Source: JANQPX01 sp050633905
GTDB lineage: Bacteria > Pseudomonadota > Alphaproteobacteria > Geminicoccales > Geminicoccaceae
Direction: 5' to 3'
DNA length: 64,000 bases
NCBI GenBank assembly: GCA_050633905.1
Contig: JBOEHJ010000050.1
Coordinates: 62,001-126,000, forward strand
Shown one piece after another: positions 1 to 8,775 of the stretch. A model generated the notes under the pieces. That model was not told where the DNA came from. It worked only from the letters and a program-made list of their open reading frames with translations, and ran no database searches. How positions within the stretch are numbered: position 1 is the first letter of the stretch; each line of letters begins with the position of its first letter. The position numbers and the translations under genes were made by a program.

Positions 1-185
1 GTTTCACCGACACTTGCCGCGTGGAACCAGACCAGAGGGCCGTCTGGGCGCAGGATGCTCGGCTTGCCGAAACGTTCGCCGAGGCGTGTCGCATCCTCTT
101 TGCCAAGGCGAACCCGGCGGCGTAAATGGTACGCGATCAACGGCCCGCCGAGATAGGTCGCGAGGTGATAGAGCGGGAGGAGCAT
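1..185 (-). CDS. waaA: 3-deoxy-D-manno-octulosonic acid transferase (KDO transferase), N-terminal part
   Basis: Only the first 61 codons lie in the window; the rest runs off the left edge. The protein starts MLLPLYHLATYLGGPL and continues through a basic segment to VWFHAASVGE, the N-terminal signature of WaaA/KdtA family glycosyltransferases: a membrane-anchoring start followed by the first beta strand of the GT-B fold. WaaA transfers KDO from CMP-KDO to lipid IV-A on the inner face of the inner membrane. The ATG shares its A with the TGA stop of the upstream acyltransferase gene (TGATG), and msbA lies just before that, so the three genes look like one lipid A/LPS operon. The identification rests on a short stretch but the motif is characteristic. 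Confidence 0.85.
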   Translation of the reverse strand, partial: MLLPLYHLATYLGGPLIAYHLRRRVRLGKEDATRLGERFGKPSILRPDGPLVWFHAASVGE

Positions 186-913
186 CAGTTTGCGGGCTGA
201 ACCGGATCGACGCCCTGCGCGCGATCGACCTCGATGGAAAACGTAATCATACGATCTTCGATGAACGAGCGATCGGTTTCCGTGTCACTTTCCGCCGTAA
301 GTTTGATGGGATCGCCAAAGGCGACAATGCCCCGCGCAAACGGCAAAACCAGCATGAAACGATCCCAGCTCTTGAAGATGCGTTGTCGCCGGGTTGCGAA
401 GGTTACGGGAACCACCGGAACATTGGTCTGCTTCGCCAGATAGGCAATGCCGGGATGTGAGCGCATTCGAGGCCCTTTGGGTCCATCGGGCGTCATCACC
501 AGAATATGTCCATCTTCTAGGACCTTTTGCGCCTCGCGTAGAACCTTGGCACCGCCGCGGCGGGAAGATCCCCAAAGTGTCTTCGCTCCAAGAAGATGCG
601 CCGCGCGCTGGATTAGCTGGCCGTCTCCATGAGTGGAGCTGATGATGTAGAGATCAGGCGGATGCGCAACCCCGAGCTTGGCTCGTAAGGAGCGCCAGGC
701 GGGGTAACTCATCAACAAGCGGCCATGCCAAAAGGCGCCGATGAAGGGTTTTCCCGCGCGGACCAGCGCCTCGGTTTCCGGTGTATAGACGAGCTGCCAG
801 CGACCGGTGTGGTCGATGAGGCGGATATACATCGCCGCCAGCCAGGCGAGTATCGATGACGCCCAGGGGCGATGATGCCAGCGGATCCGCCGCTTTCGAG
901 GCGCCAATGTCAA
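185..913 (-). CDS. Lysophospholipid acyltransferase family protein (DUF374)
   Basis: A 242-residue protein of the DUF374 acyltransferase family, usually found between msbA and waaA in alphaproteobacteria. An N-terminal hydrophobic segment (about residues 16-33) should anchor it in the inner membrane. The acyltransferase core shows GAFWHGRLLMSYP (about 60), in which the W-H part replaces the HX4D box, then STHGDGQLI (about 92), a G-S-S-R-R-G-G stretch and the conserved TPDGPKGPR (about 140). It probably acylates a lipid A or phospholipid intermediate, but the substrate is unknown. No ATG occurs before residue 28, which would cut into the membrane anchor, so the likely start is the TTG that overlaps the msbA stop (TTGA). 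It overlaps waaA downstream by one base. Confidence 0.82.
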   Translation of the reverse strand: MTLAPRKRRIRWHHRPWASSILAWLAAMYIRLIDHTGRWQLVYTPETEALVRAGKPFIGAFWHGRLLMSYPAWRSLRAKLGVAHPPDLYIISSTHGDGQLIQRAAHLLGAKTLWGSSRRGGAKVLREAQKVLEDGHILVMTPDGPKGPRMRSHPGIAYLAKQTNVPVVPVTFATRRQRIFKSWDRFMLVLPFARGIVAFGDPIKLTAESDTETDRSFIEDRMITFSIEVDRAQGVDPVQPAN

Positions 914-2736
914 AGTCCATCAGTGACGACGGATGGCGGAAGATCGAGCGCCAGATCCCTAACCTGCTGATCAGCGAATTGCTGTTCGTAAAGGCGTGCA
1001 TAGATGCCGCCGGCATCCAGAAGATCCTGGTGATTGCCTTTTTCCACGATCCGGCCCTGATCCATGACCGCTATCATGTCGGCTCTGATGATCGTCGAAA
1101 GGCGATGGGCAATTACCACGGTGGTGCGATCGCGCATCAAGCGGCTGAGCGCCAGCTGAATGGTCTGTTCGGCTTCACTATCGAGGGCCGATGTTGCCTC
1201 GTCGAGGAGTAATATCGGGGCGTTTTTGATCATCGCGCGGGCGATTCCCAGACGTTGGCGCTGGCCGCCGGAGAGCGTCATGCCCGAGGGGCCGATCACC
1301 GTGTCGTAGCCGTCAGGCAACGCGGTAATGAATTCATGCGCGGCCGCGGCCTTGGCCGCCTCGATAATCGCCGCATCATCGGCATCGCGACGGCCATAGC
1401 CGATATTGGTCTTCACGGTCTCATCGAAGAGATCGACGTCCTGGCTCACCAGCGCAATCGCGCCTCGAAGGGAGGAGAGGGTGACGTCCCTGATGTTCTG
1501 CCCATCGATCTGAACGCCGCCTTGATCGACATCGTAGAATCGGAGAACAAGGTTCAAGATGGTCGATTTCCCGGCCCCCGATGCCCCAACCAGAGCCACC
1601 GTATGGCCAGCGGGAATGTCGAGGTCGAGCCCCTGTATCGTCGGCTTTGTTGGTCGGTAGCCGAAGGTAACGCGCTCAAAACGGATGGCACCTCCACTGG
1701 TCTGCAGGGGCTTGGCTTCCTCCGCATCCTTCACGATCGGCTCATGATCGAGCACGGTGTAGATCCGATCAGCCGCGGCCAGGCCTTCTTGGACCTGTGT
1801 ATTGAGCTTGGCGAGCGCCTTCAAGGGGCGGTACACCATGATCATCGCCGTGATGAAGGAGAAGAAGGTGCCGGTTGTCGTGGTCCCTTCGATCACCTGC
1901 CAGCTGCCGTAGCCGATGATCAGGGCAATCGCGAGGCCGCCAATCACCTCGGTCACGGGCGAGCTGATCGCTTGGACGCGCACGGCCTTGAAATTAAGCT
2001 TGTAGAGTTTCTCGATCAGGCCATTGGCGAAATCCGCCTCATCGGCTTCGCGATTATCGGCCTTGACCTGACGCACGCCTTGAAAGGTCTGCTCCAGCCT
2101 GGCCATCAGTCTCGCCATCTGCGCCTGGCTCTGACCGGCGACCTTACGCATGCGGCGCCCGATATAGACGATCGTCCAGGAAGCAAACGGGATGCCGATG
2201 ATGGCGAAGCATGCCAATTGCCAGTTCTGATAGAACATGACCCCGGTGAGGCCAATGATCAGAAACATGTCGCGCGCTATCCCCGCGACGGCGGTCGAGA
2301 CGGCTGCGCGCAACTGCTGGGTATCATAGGTCAGGCCGGAGATCAGCGGGCCTGAACCACGCTCCAGAAAATAGCCGAGATCCGCTCTCATCATGTGGCC
2401 GAAAAGGCGTGTTTGCAGATCCGCGATGATGCGCTGACCAACACGGCCCATGAAGAAAGCCTGGCCATATCCCGTCACCGCCTTGATCAGGCTGAGCAGC
2501 ACCACAACGAGCGGGATCAGCAGCAGCATGCTGCGATCGCGGTTGAGGAAGAGATCGTCCAACGCCGTCTTGACCAGCAACGCCTGTTGCGTGGTCACTG
2601 CTGCGAAGATGATCATGCAAAGGATGGCGAAGATCAGCCAGCGCATCTGATGGCGAAGATGATCGTCCCAGAGGCGATAAGCCGATTGGTCGCTGAGTGA
2701 ATGCACGAGGGGGATTGCCCGAAGCGCAGACGTCAT
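910..2736 (-). CDS. msbA: ABC transporter, MsbA-type lipid A flippase (fused permease/ATPase)
   Basis: A half-transporter of about 608 residues: six membrane segments in the first 310 residues, then one nucleotide-binding domain. Clear motifs (numbered from the ATG used here) are Walker A GASGAGKST (about 384), the signature LSGGQRQR (about 488), Walker B ILLLDEATSALD (about 508) and the switch histidine in VIAHRLSTI (about 544). As a homodimer it would flip lipid A-core or related lipids across the inner membrane. The lipid A assignment rests on the adjacent acyltransferase and waaA genes; a multidrug exporter of the same fold is the alternative. The reading frame is open to a TTG at 2763 preceded by GGGA, a possible longer start; I prefer the ATG at 2736 although it lacks a clear ribosome site. 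Confidence 0.85.
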   Translation of the reverse strand: MTSALRAIPLVHSLSDQSAYRLWDDHLRHQMRWLIFAILCMIIFAAVTTQQALLVKTALDDLFLNRDRSMLLLIPLVVVLLSLIKAVTGYGQAFFMGRVGQRIIADLQTRLFGHMMRADLGYFLERGSGPLISGLTYDTQQLRAAVSTAVAGIARDMFLIIGLTGVMFYQNWQLACFAIIGIPFASWTIVYIGRRMRKVAGQSQAQMARLMARLEQTFQGVRQVKADNREADEADFANGLIEKLYKLNFKAVRVQAISSPVTEVIGGLAIALIIGYGSWQVIEGTTTTGTFFSFITAMIMVYRPLKALAKLNTQVQEGLAAADRIYTVLDHEPIVKDAEEAKPLQTSGGAIRFERVTFGYRPTKPTIQGLDLDIPAGHTVALVGASGAGKSTILNLVLRFYDVDQGGVQIDGQNIRDVTLSSLRGAIALVSQDVDLFDETVKTNIGYGRRDADDAAIIEAAKAAAAHEFITALPDGYDTVIGPSGMTLSGGQRQRLGIARAMIKNAPILLLDEATSALDSEAEQTIQLALSRLMRDRTTVVIAHRLSTIIRADMIAVMDQGRIVEKGNHQDLLDAGGIYARLYEQQFADQQVRDLALDLPPSVVTDGL

Positions 2737-2843
2737 ATTACGACCGTGCGCAGACCCGGACAACGTTTTCCCGCGACTATCGATGTCCGCGGTGGTCAGG
2801 ATTTACCTCTCGTTTCTAGCGTTTGCCCCAGGGGCTGCAATGG

Positions 2844-3437
2844 TCAGCTATGAGGGCCATCTTTCAAGGCGCTGAAACGCCAAACAGCTGCTGGCGGTAC
2901 GTTGCGTATTACGAAACGCACGATCTCAGCTTTGACACCAAGCTTTTTAGCCGGAATCGGTCGGATAGGGGAATAGGAATATTGCAGGATAAAGCCGCCT
3001 GGCTTCATCGATTTGAAACTTTCCGTCACGATTGCTTGATGAAAATCGAACGGCATGTTGATCATCGGCAGTCCGGAGACGACCGTGCTGACATGGTCGA
3101 TCTGCTGCTCGGCGACGATTTCAGAGAGTCTGGTGGCATCGCCATGTACCACACGGACACCTGGGAATCGATTTCGAAGATAATCATAGAGCGATTCATC
3201 CAGCTCGATCATCGTGATTGCTTCGCTGGGAATGCCACGTTCAAGCAAGCCTTGGGAGATCGCTCCCGTGCCGGCGCCGAGTTCGACCACGGTCTGACCC
3301 GGCTCCCAAGCCGCCGCTGCGGCGACCGCGCGAGCAAGGGACATCGAAGATGGCAGAATTGATCCCATCGATTTCGGCGACCGTAGCCATTGTCGGAAAA
3401 AAAGTTCTGATTCCTTAACCTCAGTAACTTGGCTCAT
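2844..3437 (-). CDS. Phospholipid N-methyltransferase-like class I SAM methyltransferase
   Basis: A 197-residue Rossmann-fold methyltransferase resembling the Rhodobacter-type PmtA, which methylates phosphatidylethanolamine towards phosphatidylcholine. Motif I is VVELGAGTGAISQGLL (about residues 49-64), the acidic residue at the end of strand 2 is in MIELDE, and the post-I region VVSGLPMINMP replaces the usual DPPY-like motif. The N-terminal FFRQWLRSPKSMGSILPSS is typical of this family. The ATG at 3437 is chosen; an upstream TTG at 3464 would add nine residues without benefit. It has its own 230-bp upstream region and lies 107 bp before msbA, so it may or may not be co-transcribed. The exact substrate is inferred. 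Confidence 0.75.
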   Translation of the reverse strand: MSQVTEVKESELFFRQWLRSPKSMGSILPSSMSLARAVAAAAAWEPGQTVVELGAGTGAISQGLLERGIPSEAITMIELDESLYDYLRNRFPGVRVVHGDATRLSEIVAEQQIDHVSTVVSGLPMINMPFDFHQAIVTESFKSMKPGGFILQYSYSPIRPIPAKKLGVKAEIVRFVIRNVPPAAVWRFSALKDGPHS

Positions 3438-3694
3438 TTCCTGCCCCCAGCAGCGGCGTTCCAAAACGCCTACGTCATAACATCCTCAGAAAGACAACGG
3501 ATAAAGCGCAATCGATCGTCAAGGTAATCATGCTTTGCGGCCATACCCAGCCTGCATCGATTATGATCGCTAACAAGCGTTAACAAGCCTGTGCCCTTGA
3601 CGTCATATCAGCACGAAAACGCCGTGTGACAAGATCAAGACAACAGAAACCTTAATCGCCTCCGCCTAACTTGGCAAACAGGGTCGCCAACAGA

Positions 3695-6600
3695 TTAGTC
3701 CACAGATGGACCAGCGGGCGCTTGCTGCCCTCCGCCCAAATCACTTGCCGTTGTCACCTGCCGCCCATGCCACCACCGCGAGACCTGATCGCCGAGAAGC
3801 AGCATGCAGGGGGTCAGAACGAGGGTCAGTAGCGTTGCGAAGGCGAGGCCTCCGGCCACCGCTGTGGCCAATTGTGCCCACCAATCGGTGGACGGTCCAC
3901 CTGCCGATATGTCCCTCGAGAAGAAGTTGATGTTGATTTTCAACACCATCGGCATGAGGCCGAGGATTGTGGTGATCGTTGTGAGAAGAACGGGCCTGAG
4001 ACGTTGTGCGCCGGTCCTCAAAACGGCCTCTGCGGCATCAACTCCAGCGCGTCGGAATTCATTATAGGTATCGATCAGAACGATATTGTTGTTCACCACG
4101 ATACCCGCAAGCGCAATTACCCCGACCCCGCTCATCACGATGCCAAAGGGTTGCTGCGTGATCAGGAGGCCCAGAAAAACGCCGACCGTCGAGAACACGA
4201 TGGCGCTGAGGATCAAGAAGGCCTGATAGAAGCTGTTGAACTGGGTCACGAGAATGATCGCGATCAGGAAAAGGGCGATGCCGAAGGCTTTAACGAGAAA
4301 ATCTTGCGATTCCTTCTGCTCTTCATCCTCGCCCTTGAATGTAACGGTAATGTCCGGATCAAGGTCCTGTTCGGCCAGCCAGGCCCGGATCTCGCGCGCC
4401 TGGTCATCCACCAGAACGCCTTCTTTGACATCGGCGCCGATGGTCAATTGCCGTTCCTGGTCGATACGCGCGAGATTGCCAACCTTCTGTGCCGGTTCGC
4501 GCGTGACGAAATTGGCGAGCGGAACAGCGCCATATTCTGTATTCACCCTGAGCCGCTCGAATTGACCAAGGCCTCGTTGCTCCTCTGGAAAACGTGCCCT
4601 TATCTCGACTTCATCAACGGCGTCGTCCGGGCGGTAGTCGCCGATGCGAATTCCGTTGGTGACCAACTGTACGAAACTGCCGACCAGGGCGACATCGGCG
4701 CCGAACCGGCCCGCCTGTTTGCGATCCACCTTGATCCGCCATTCTATTCCCGGTATCGGGCGCGAATCGGTGACATCGACCAGCGTGTCCATCTCATCGA
4801 ACTTTTGCCGAATCAACGCGATAGCTGGTACCAACTTTTCTGGAAAACGAGAACTTACCTGTACCTGGATAGGCTTGCCGACTGGCGGTCCGGCAGCTTC
4901 CTTGCGGACTTCGAGGTTGATCCCAGCGATGTCCGCCACCCGCTCGCGTGCTTCCGCCAAGATTTCGGCAGCAGGCCGCCTTGCCCGCCAATGCTCGAAC
5001 TCAAGGAGGATGATCCCGATTACATCCTCGTCGGTATTGTCTTCGCCGGTGAACGACACGTTGCTGCGTGCATACATCGTGGCGATGCCGTCGACATCCA
5101 AAAGGCGCTGCTCGACCCGAAAGACAAGCGCATCCCGCTCCTCAGCTGAAAGATTGCCGCGCGTATGGATCTGGAGTTGCGCGATTTCGGGCTCGACATC
5201 GGGAAAGAATTCGATGCCGCGGCCAAAGGTTCCATAAGACCAAAAGGCTGATGCTGCGATCAGGATGGCACCGATCAGCACTAAGACGGGGCGGCGCGAG
5301 AAGCCACGGAGCAGGCGTACATAAGAGCCGGTAAAACCTTTGAGCTTGGTGAGATCGCCCTTGTCAATCAGGGCAAGCGAAGCAGATGCCCCCTCATCCT
5401 TATTGGCGCGCCCGATCAACGCACCGATATTCGGCACGAAAACCAACGCCATTGCGAGTGAAGCAGTGAGCGTGGCGAGCAGTGTGATCGGCAGAAACTT
5501 CATGAATTCGCCGACGATGCCCGGCCAGAAAAGAAGCGGCATGAACGCCGCCAGTGTGGTCGCGGTGGATGCCGTGATCGGCCAGGCCATCCGTTTGGCC
5601 GCGGCCAGGTAAGCGTCCCTTGGTGATAAGCCTTCGATCATTTTTCGATCGGCATATTCCGTGACCACGATGGCGCCATCCACCAACATGCCGACCGCCA
5701 GGATCAAGGCGAACAGCACGACGATGTTGACGGTAAGACCAAGGCTATAGAGCACCAAGATACCAGTGAGAAAGGAACCTGGTACGGCGAGCCCGACCAG
5801 CCCTGCTGAGCGCAAGCCCAAGGCGGCAACGACGACGATCATCACCAGGATGATGGCGGACATTACATTGTTCTGCAGATCAAGCAGCATGTCCTCGATA
5901 TTGTCGGACTTGTCCTGGAGAAAGCCGACATCGACATTGGCCGGCCAATTCGGCCGCTCAGCGGCCACCAGATCGCGAACCTGTTGCACCGTATCGATGA
6001 TGTTGGCGCCAATGCGCTTTGACACTTCGAGCGCCAAAGCGGGACGTCCATCGGTCCTGGCAAATCCTTCCGCATCCTTGAACGTGCTGCGAACTTCGGC
6101 GACATCGCCGATCGTGACCACTTTGTCGCCTTCGATCTTGACCGGCAGCGCCAACAGATCGGCAGCGCTCTCGAAAACACCCGGCACCTTCACTGCAAAG
6201 CGGCCTTCGCCGGTATCCAGATTGCCGGCGGCCACAAGACGATTGTTGCGATCGACCAGGTTGAGGAGGTCCTGCAATTGAAGCCCGAAACTCTCGACCA
6301 AAAGCGGATCGATGATGATCTCAAGAAGCCGTTCCCGTTCGCCGCCGATTTCGACATCGAGTACGTTGGGCAGGGCTTCCAGGCGCTTCTCCAGATCACG
6401 GCCGATCTTGAGGAGACTGCGTTCCGGCAGGTCACCTGAAAGGGTCACCACGAGAACCGGAAACAGCGCAAGATTGACCTCATAGACCAGTGGCTCGTCG
6501 GTCTCTTCGGGCAGGTCGCCTTTGGCGATGTCAGCGCCTTCGCGAACATCGCCGATTGCCTCGTCGATGTCGATTCCTGCTTCGAATTCTAGGGTGACGG

Positions 6601-6871
6601 ATGCGCTGCCTTCGCTGGCGGTCGCCGTCATCTCTTTGACGCCTTCGACCCGCCGCAATTGCTGCTCCATCGGGCGAACAAGAAGACGTTCCGCATCTTC
6701 CGGGGAGATCCCGTCATGGGTCATCAGCACATAAACGATCGGGATCGAGACATCGGGGTCAGCCTCTTTGGGGATCTCCCTATAAGCCTGAATACCTGCC
6801 ACCAAGATCAGAACCAAGGCCAGCAGGACCGTCCGCGAACGGCTAAAGGAGGCCTGGATCAAGGTGTTCAT
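3695..6871 (-). CDS. RND efflux transporter permease subunit
   Basis: A 1058-residue inner-membrane RND pump with the usual duplicated layout: TM1 at residues 12-30, a large periplasmic loop, TM2-6 around 335-480, TM7 near 530, a second loop, and TM8-12 around 870-1030. It would export hydrophobic or toxic compounds using the proton gradient, with the adjacent adaptor and an outer-membrane channel not in this window. The membrane proton relay differs from AcrB: in TM4 the motif is GMLVDGAIVV (Asp about 398 followed by Gly), and in TM10 the AcrB lysine position is in VVNNNIVLID (Asn about 927). This places it in a non-AcrB branch of RND pumps. The start ATG overlaps the adaptor stop by four bases (ATGA), so padR, adaptor and permease form an operon. 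Confidence 0.92.
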   Translation of the reverse strand: MNTLIQASFSRSRTVLLALVLILVAGIQAYREIPKEADPDVSIPIVYVLMTHDGISPEDAERLLVRPMEQQLRRVEGVKEMTATASEGSASVTLEFEAGIDIDEAIGDVREGADIAKGDLPEETDEPLVYEVNLALFPVLVVTLSGDLPERSLLKIGRDLEKRLEALPNVLDVEIGGERERLLEIIIDPLLVESFGLQLQDLLNLVDRNNRLVAAGNLDTGEGRFAVKVPGVFESAADLLALPVKIEGDKVVTIGDVAEVRSTFKDAEGFARTDGRPALALEVSKRIGANIIDTVQQVRDLVAAERPNWPANVDVGFLQDKSDNIEDMLLDLQNNVMSAIILVMIVVVAALGLRSAGLVGLAVPGSFLTGILVLYSLGLTVNIVVLFALILAVGMLVDGAIVVTEYADRKMIEGLSPRDAYLAAAKRMAWPITASTATTLAAFMPLLFWPGIVGEFMKFLPITLLATLTASLAMALVFVPNIGALIGRANKDEGASASLALIDKGDLTKLKGFTGSYVRLLRGFSRRPVLVLIGAILIAASAFWSYGTFGRGIEFFPDVEPEIAQLQIHTRGNLSAEERDALVFRVEQRLLDVDGIATMYARSNVSFTGEDNTDEDVIGIILLEFEHWRARRPAAEILAEARERVADIAGINLEVRKEAAGPPVGKPIQVQVSSRFPEKLVPAIALIRQKFDEMDTLVDVTDSRPIPGIEWRIKVDRKQAGRFGADVALVGSFVQLVTNGIRIGDYRPDDAVDEVEIRARFPEEQRGLGQFERLRVNTEYGAVPLANFVTREPAQKVGNLARIDQERQLTIGADVKEGVLVDDQAREIRAWLAEQDLDPDITVTFKGEDEEQKESQDFLVKAFGIALFLIAIILVTQFNSFYQAFLILSAIVFSTVGVFLGLLITQQPFGIVMSGVGVIALAGIVVNNNIVLIDTYNEFRRAGVDAAEAVLRTGAQRLRPVLLTTITTILGLMPMVLKININFFSRDISAGGPSTDWWAQLATAVAGGLAFATLLTLVLTPCMLLLGDQVSRWWHGRQVTTASDLGGGQQAPAGPSVD

Positions 6872-7989
6872 TCGGCGATCTCCGAAACGACCTGCTCGGG
6901 CGTCGTGGATGTTGACAGGACAGGCCGAACCTCGCTGCCATCACGCACGAACCCTTGCCCGACCGTGATCAGACGAACTTCTTCCGGCAAGCCGCTAAGC
7001 CAGACCACGCCTTCGTCGGCATGGGCGATTTCGACGGGCATGAAAATGACCTTATTGGCTTGATCAACCGTTTTGACTCCCAAAGCCCCCTCATCGCTCA
7101 GGGAAAGCACCGAAGGCGACACCCGGTGTGCGAGGATCTCTTCAGCGCTGATGCTGAGCTCTGCACTGACACCGACGGCCCGGTAGCCATCATCATTGGG
7201 AACCTCCAGTTCGATCAGGAATGTTCTAGTTTGCTGATCGGACCGGCTTCCCACATAGCGAAGCTTGCCATTGACCGTTTGTCCGGTTGCCAGCCTGGCG
7301 ACACCGGCCATGCCGGTCTTCAACTTGTCCACCTCGGTCTCAATCACTTCGCCGATGACCAAGAAAGGATTGATGTCGATTACCGTTGCGACAGGTCCGC
7401 CGATGTCGATGAAATCGCCAACTTCGACCGCGCGGTGATCCAGAACCCCATCGAAAGGAGCCCTTAGTTTGGTGTGATCGAGATCGAGCTCCGCACGCTT
7501 CAATGCGGCTTCGGCGATAGCGTAGTTCGCTTCCGCCTTGGCGACATTAGTCTCGGCTTGGAAGCCCTTTTCACCGAGCTTCTTGGCTGCATCCAGTTCG
7601 ATCAGTCGCTGACGCAAGGTGGCCTGGGCCTGAAGTACAGCCACCTCACGATCGCGCGGATCCAGTACGACCAACACCTCGCCAGCTCTCACGGGCTCGC
7701 CTTCGTCGGGGCCGATCTCGATGACACGTCCCATCGTCTCACCGCGGAGCTCGACGACGCGATTGGCCGCGGTTTTGCCGTTCGCCAAGATATCGCGCCG
7801 GATCGTCTCGGCCACGAGATCCTTAACCTGAACCGCCATCGCCGCAGGCTCTTTCGCTTCGGCATTGCGATCATCGGCAGGCATGTCGGCGGCTTGGTCG
7901 CGATCGCCAATTTGTCCCGACCAAAGCCAGCCAGCTAGTGCCAGCGCAAGGACAGCAGCGATCACGTAAGATGTTTTCACTCTCATCAT
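6868..7989 (-). CDS. RND efflux periplasmic adaptor subunit (membrane fusion protein)
   Basis: About 373 residues with an N-terminal signal-anchor (SYVIAAVLALALAGWLW) that leads into the periplasm. It has the membrane fusion protein order: short beta-barrel strand, half lipoyl domain (EPVRAGEVLVVLDPRD, about 95), an alpha-helical hairpin (AQATLRQRLIELDAAKKL to AALKRAELDLDHTKL), the second lipoyl half (LRAPFDGVLDHRAVEVGD) and a beta-barrel. It bridges the permease to an outer-membrane factor. The ATG at 7989 overlaps the padR stop (TGATG); an in-frame TTG just upstream is ignored. Control by the adjacent PadR repressor is likely. Confidence 0.9.
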   Translation of the reverse strand: MMRVKTSYVIAAVLALALAGWLWSGQIGDRDQAADMPADDRNAEAKEPAAMAVQVKDLVAETIRRDILANGKTAANRVVELRGETMGRVIEIGPDEGEPVRAGEVLVVLDPRDREVAVLQAQATLRQRLIELDAAKKLGEKGFQAETNVAKAEANYAIAEAALKRAELDLDHTKLRAPFDGVLDHRAVEVGDFIDIGGPVATVIDINPFLVIGEVIETEVDKLKTGMAGVARLATGQTVNGKLRYVGSRSDQQTRTFLIELEVPNDDGYRAVGVSAELSISAEEILAHRVSPSVLSLSDEGALGVKTVDQANKVIFMPVEIAHADEGVVWLSGLPEEVRLITVGQGFVRDGSEVRPVLSTSTTPEQVVSEIAE

Positions 7990-8543
7990 CAATCCGCAGC
8001 CTCGTCAGAGACTGCCCCCTTTCGGACATCGTCAATCAAAACGGTGCGATGTTGATCGACATACTGGCGTGCTGCGCCGATCACGGCCTGGCCATAGCCG
8101 GCGACAAAACGCATGCCTGGCGAAAGCTCTTCGCCCTCGTCGCAGGTACAAGTTCCGATTAAAGCAAGAACAGCATCCCATTGTGACATCATGTCTTCCG
8201 CAATCGCCGCCAAACGTTCTGGTGGCAGCAGATGGGCGAAGTACATTAGAGCTAAGAATTCGGAGCGTATTTTATGACGCGGTGGCGTCTTCATAAGTTC
8301 GTCGACGAGGGCAGCGCGTCCAAGCGGGGTAATGCAGTAGACTTTCTTATCGGGCCGCTTTTCTTGCGACACGCTGGTACAATCCACCAGGCCCCGCTTC
8401 GTGAGATCGGCAAGAGCCGGATAGATCGATCCGTAACCGGCGACAAAGAAATGGCTGAACGCCTCCTCGAAATGCTGCTTGATTTCATAGCCGGTCTGGT
8501 CACGCTCGGTGAGCACGCCGAGGCATAAGGTCTTTACATCCAT
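7989..8543 (-). CDS. PadR family transcriptional regulator
   Basis: A 184-residue regulator with an N-terminal winged helix: LCLGVLTERDQTGYEIKQ (residues 5-22), the recognition region FFVAGYGSIYPALADLTKRG and the wing KKVYCITPLGRAAL, all typical of PadR. The C-terminal half is helical, as in the longer Vir-like PadR subgroup used for dimerisation. It is the first gene of the efflux operon and probably represses it until a pump substrate binds. The frame stays open to 8711, but I start at the ATG at 8543 because that gives the standard PadR N-terminus and because the upstream part holds a 32-bp inverted repeat that looks like its operator. Confidence 0.85.
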   Translation of the reverse strand: MDVKTLCLGVLTERDQTGYEIKQHFEEAFSHFFVAGYGSIYPALADLTKRGLVDCTSVSQEKRPDKKVYCITPLGRAALVDELMKTPPRHKIRSEFLALMYFAHLLPPERLAAIAEDMMSQWDAVLALIGTCTCDEGEELSPGMRFVAGYGQAVIGAARQYVDQHRTVLIDDVRKGAVSDEAAD

Positions 8544-8642
8544 CGTGTTCAACGCTCTCGACAGCTGCCAACGAAGGATATGGTGATCGTCGATTGCGCT
8601 CTCGACGGCCAGGGATCCAAAAGGCATGCAGTTACAGGTTGG

Positions 8643-8674
8643 TATATCGAGTTGATACGTATCGATTAGATATA
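8643..8674. promoter_or_regulatory. Candidate PadR operator, 32-bp imperfect inverted repeat
   Basis: The left arm 8643-8658 and right arm 8659-8674 are reverse complements at 13 of 16 positions, centred on the perfect core GATACGTATC. It lies about 100-130 bp upstream of the padR start, where the promoter of the padR-adaptor-permease operon is expected. PadR regulators commonly bind such dyads in their own promoters; binding here is inference. Confidence 0.6.
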
Positions 8675-8775
8675 TGCGATGAGGGAAAAAACAAGATCTG
8701 CTGTCCGACAAAACCCGTCAGATCGTTTGCTGCAGACATTATATGTCGGCATGTGCCCCTTGGAGGGGGGCTGTG

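Noticed and set aside
1255..2355. Long plus-strand open frame of 366 codons
   Set aside because: It lies entirely antisense to msbA, whose motifs are unmistakable; no ribosome site or protein family is visible.
3568..3587. CTAA-CAAGCG-TTAA as CtrA box
   Set aside because: The spacer is six bases instead of seven.
3872..5149. Plus-strand open frame of 425 codons
   Set aside because: Antisense to the RND permease gene and without recognisable motifs; a shadow of GC-rich codon use.
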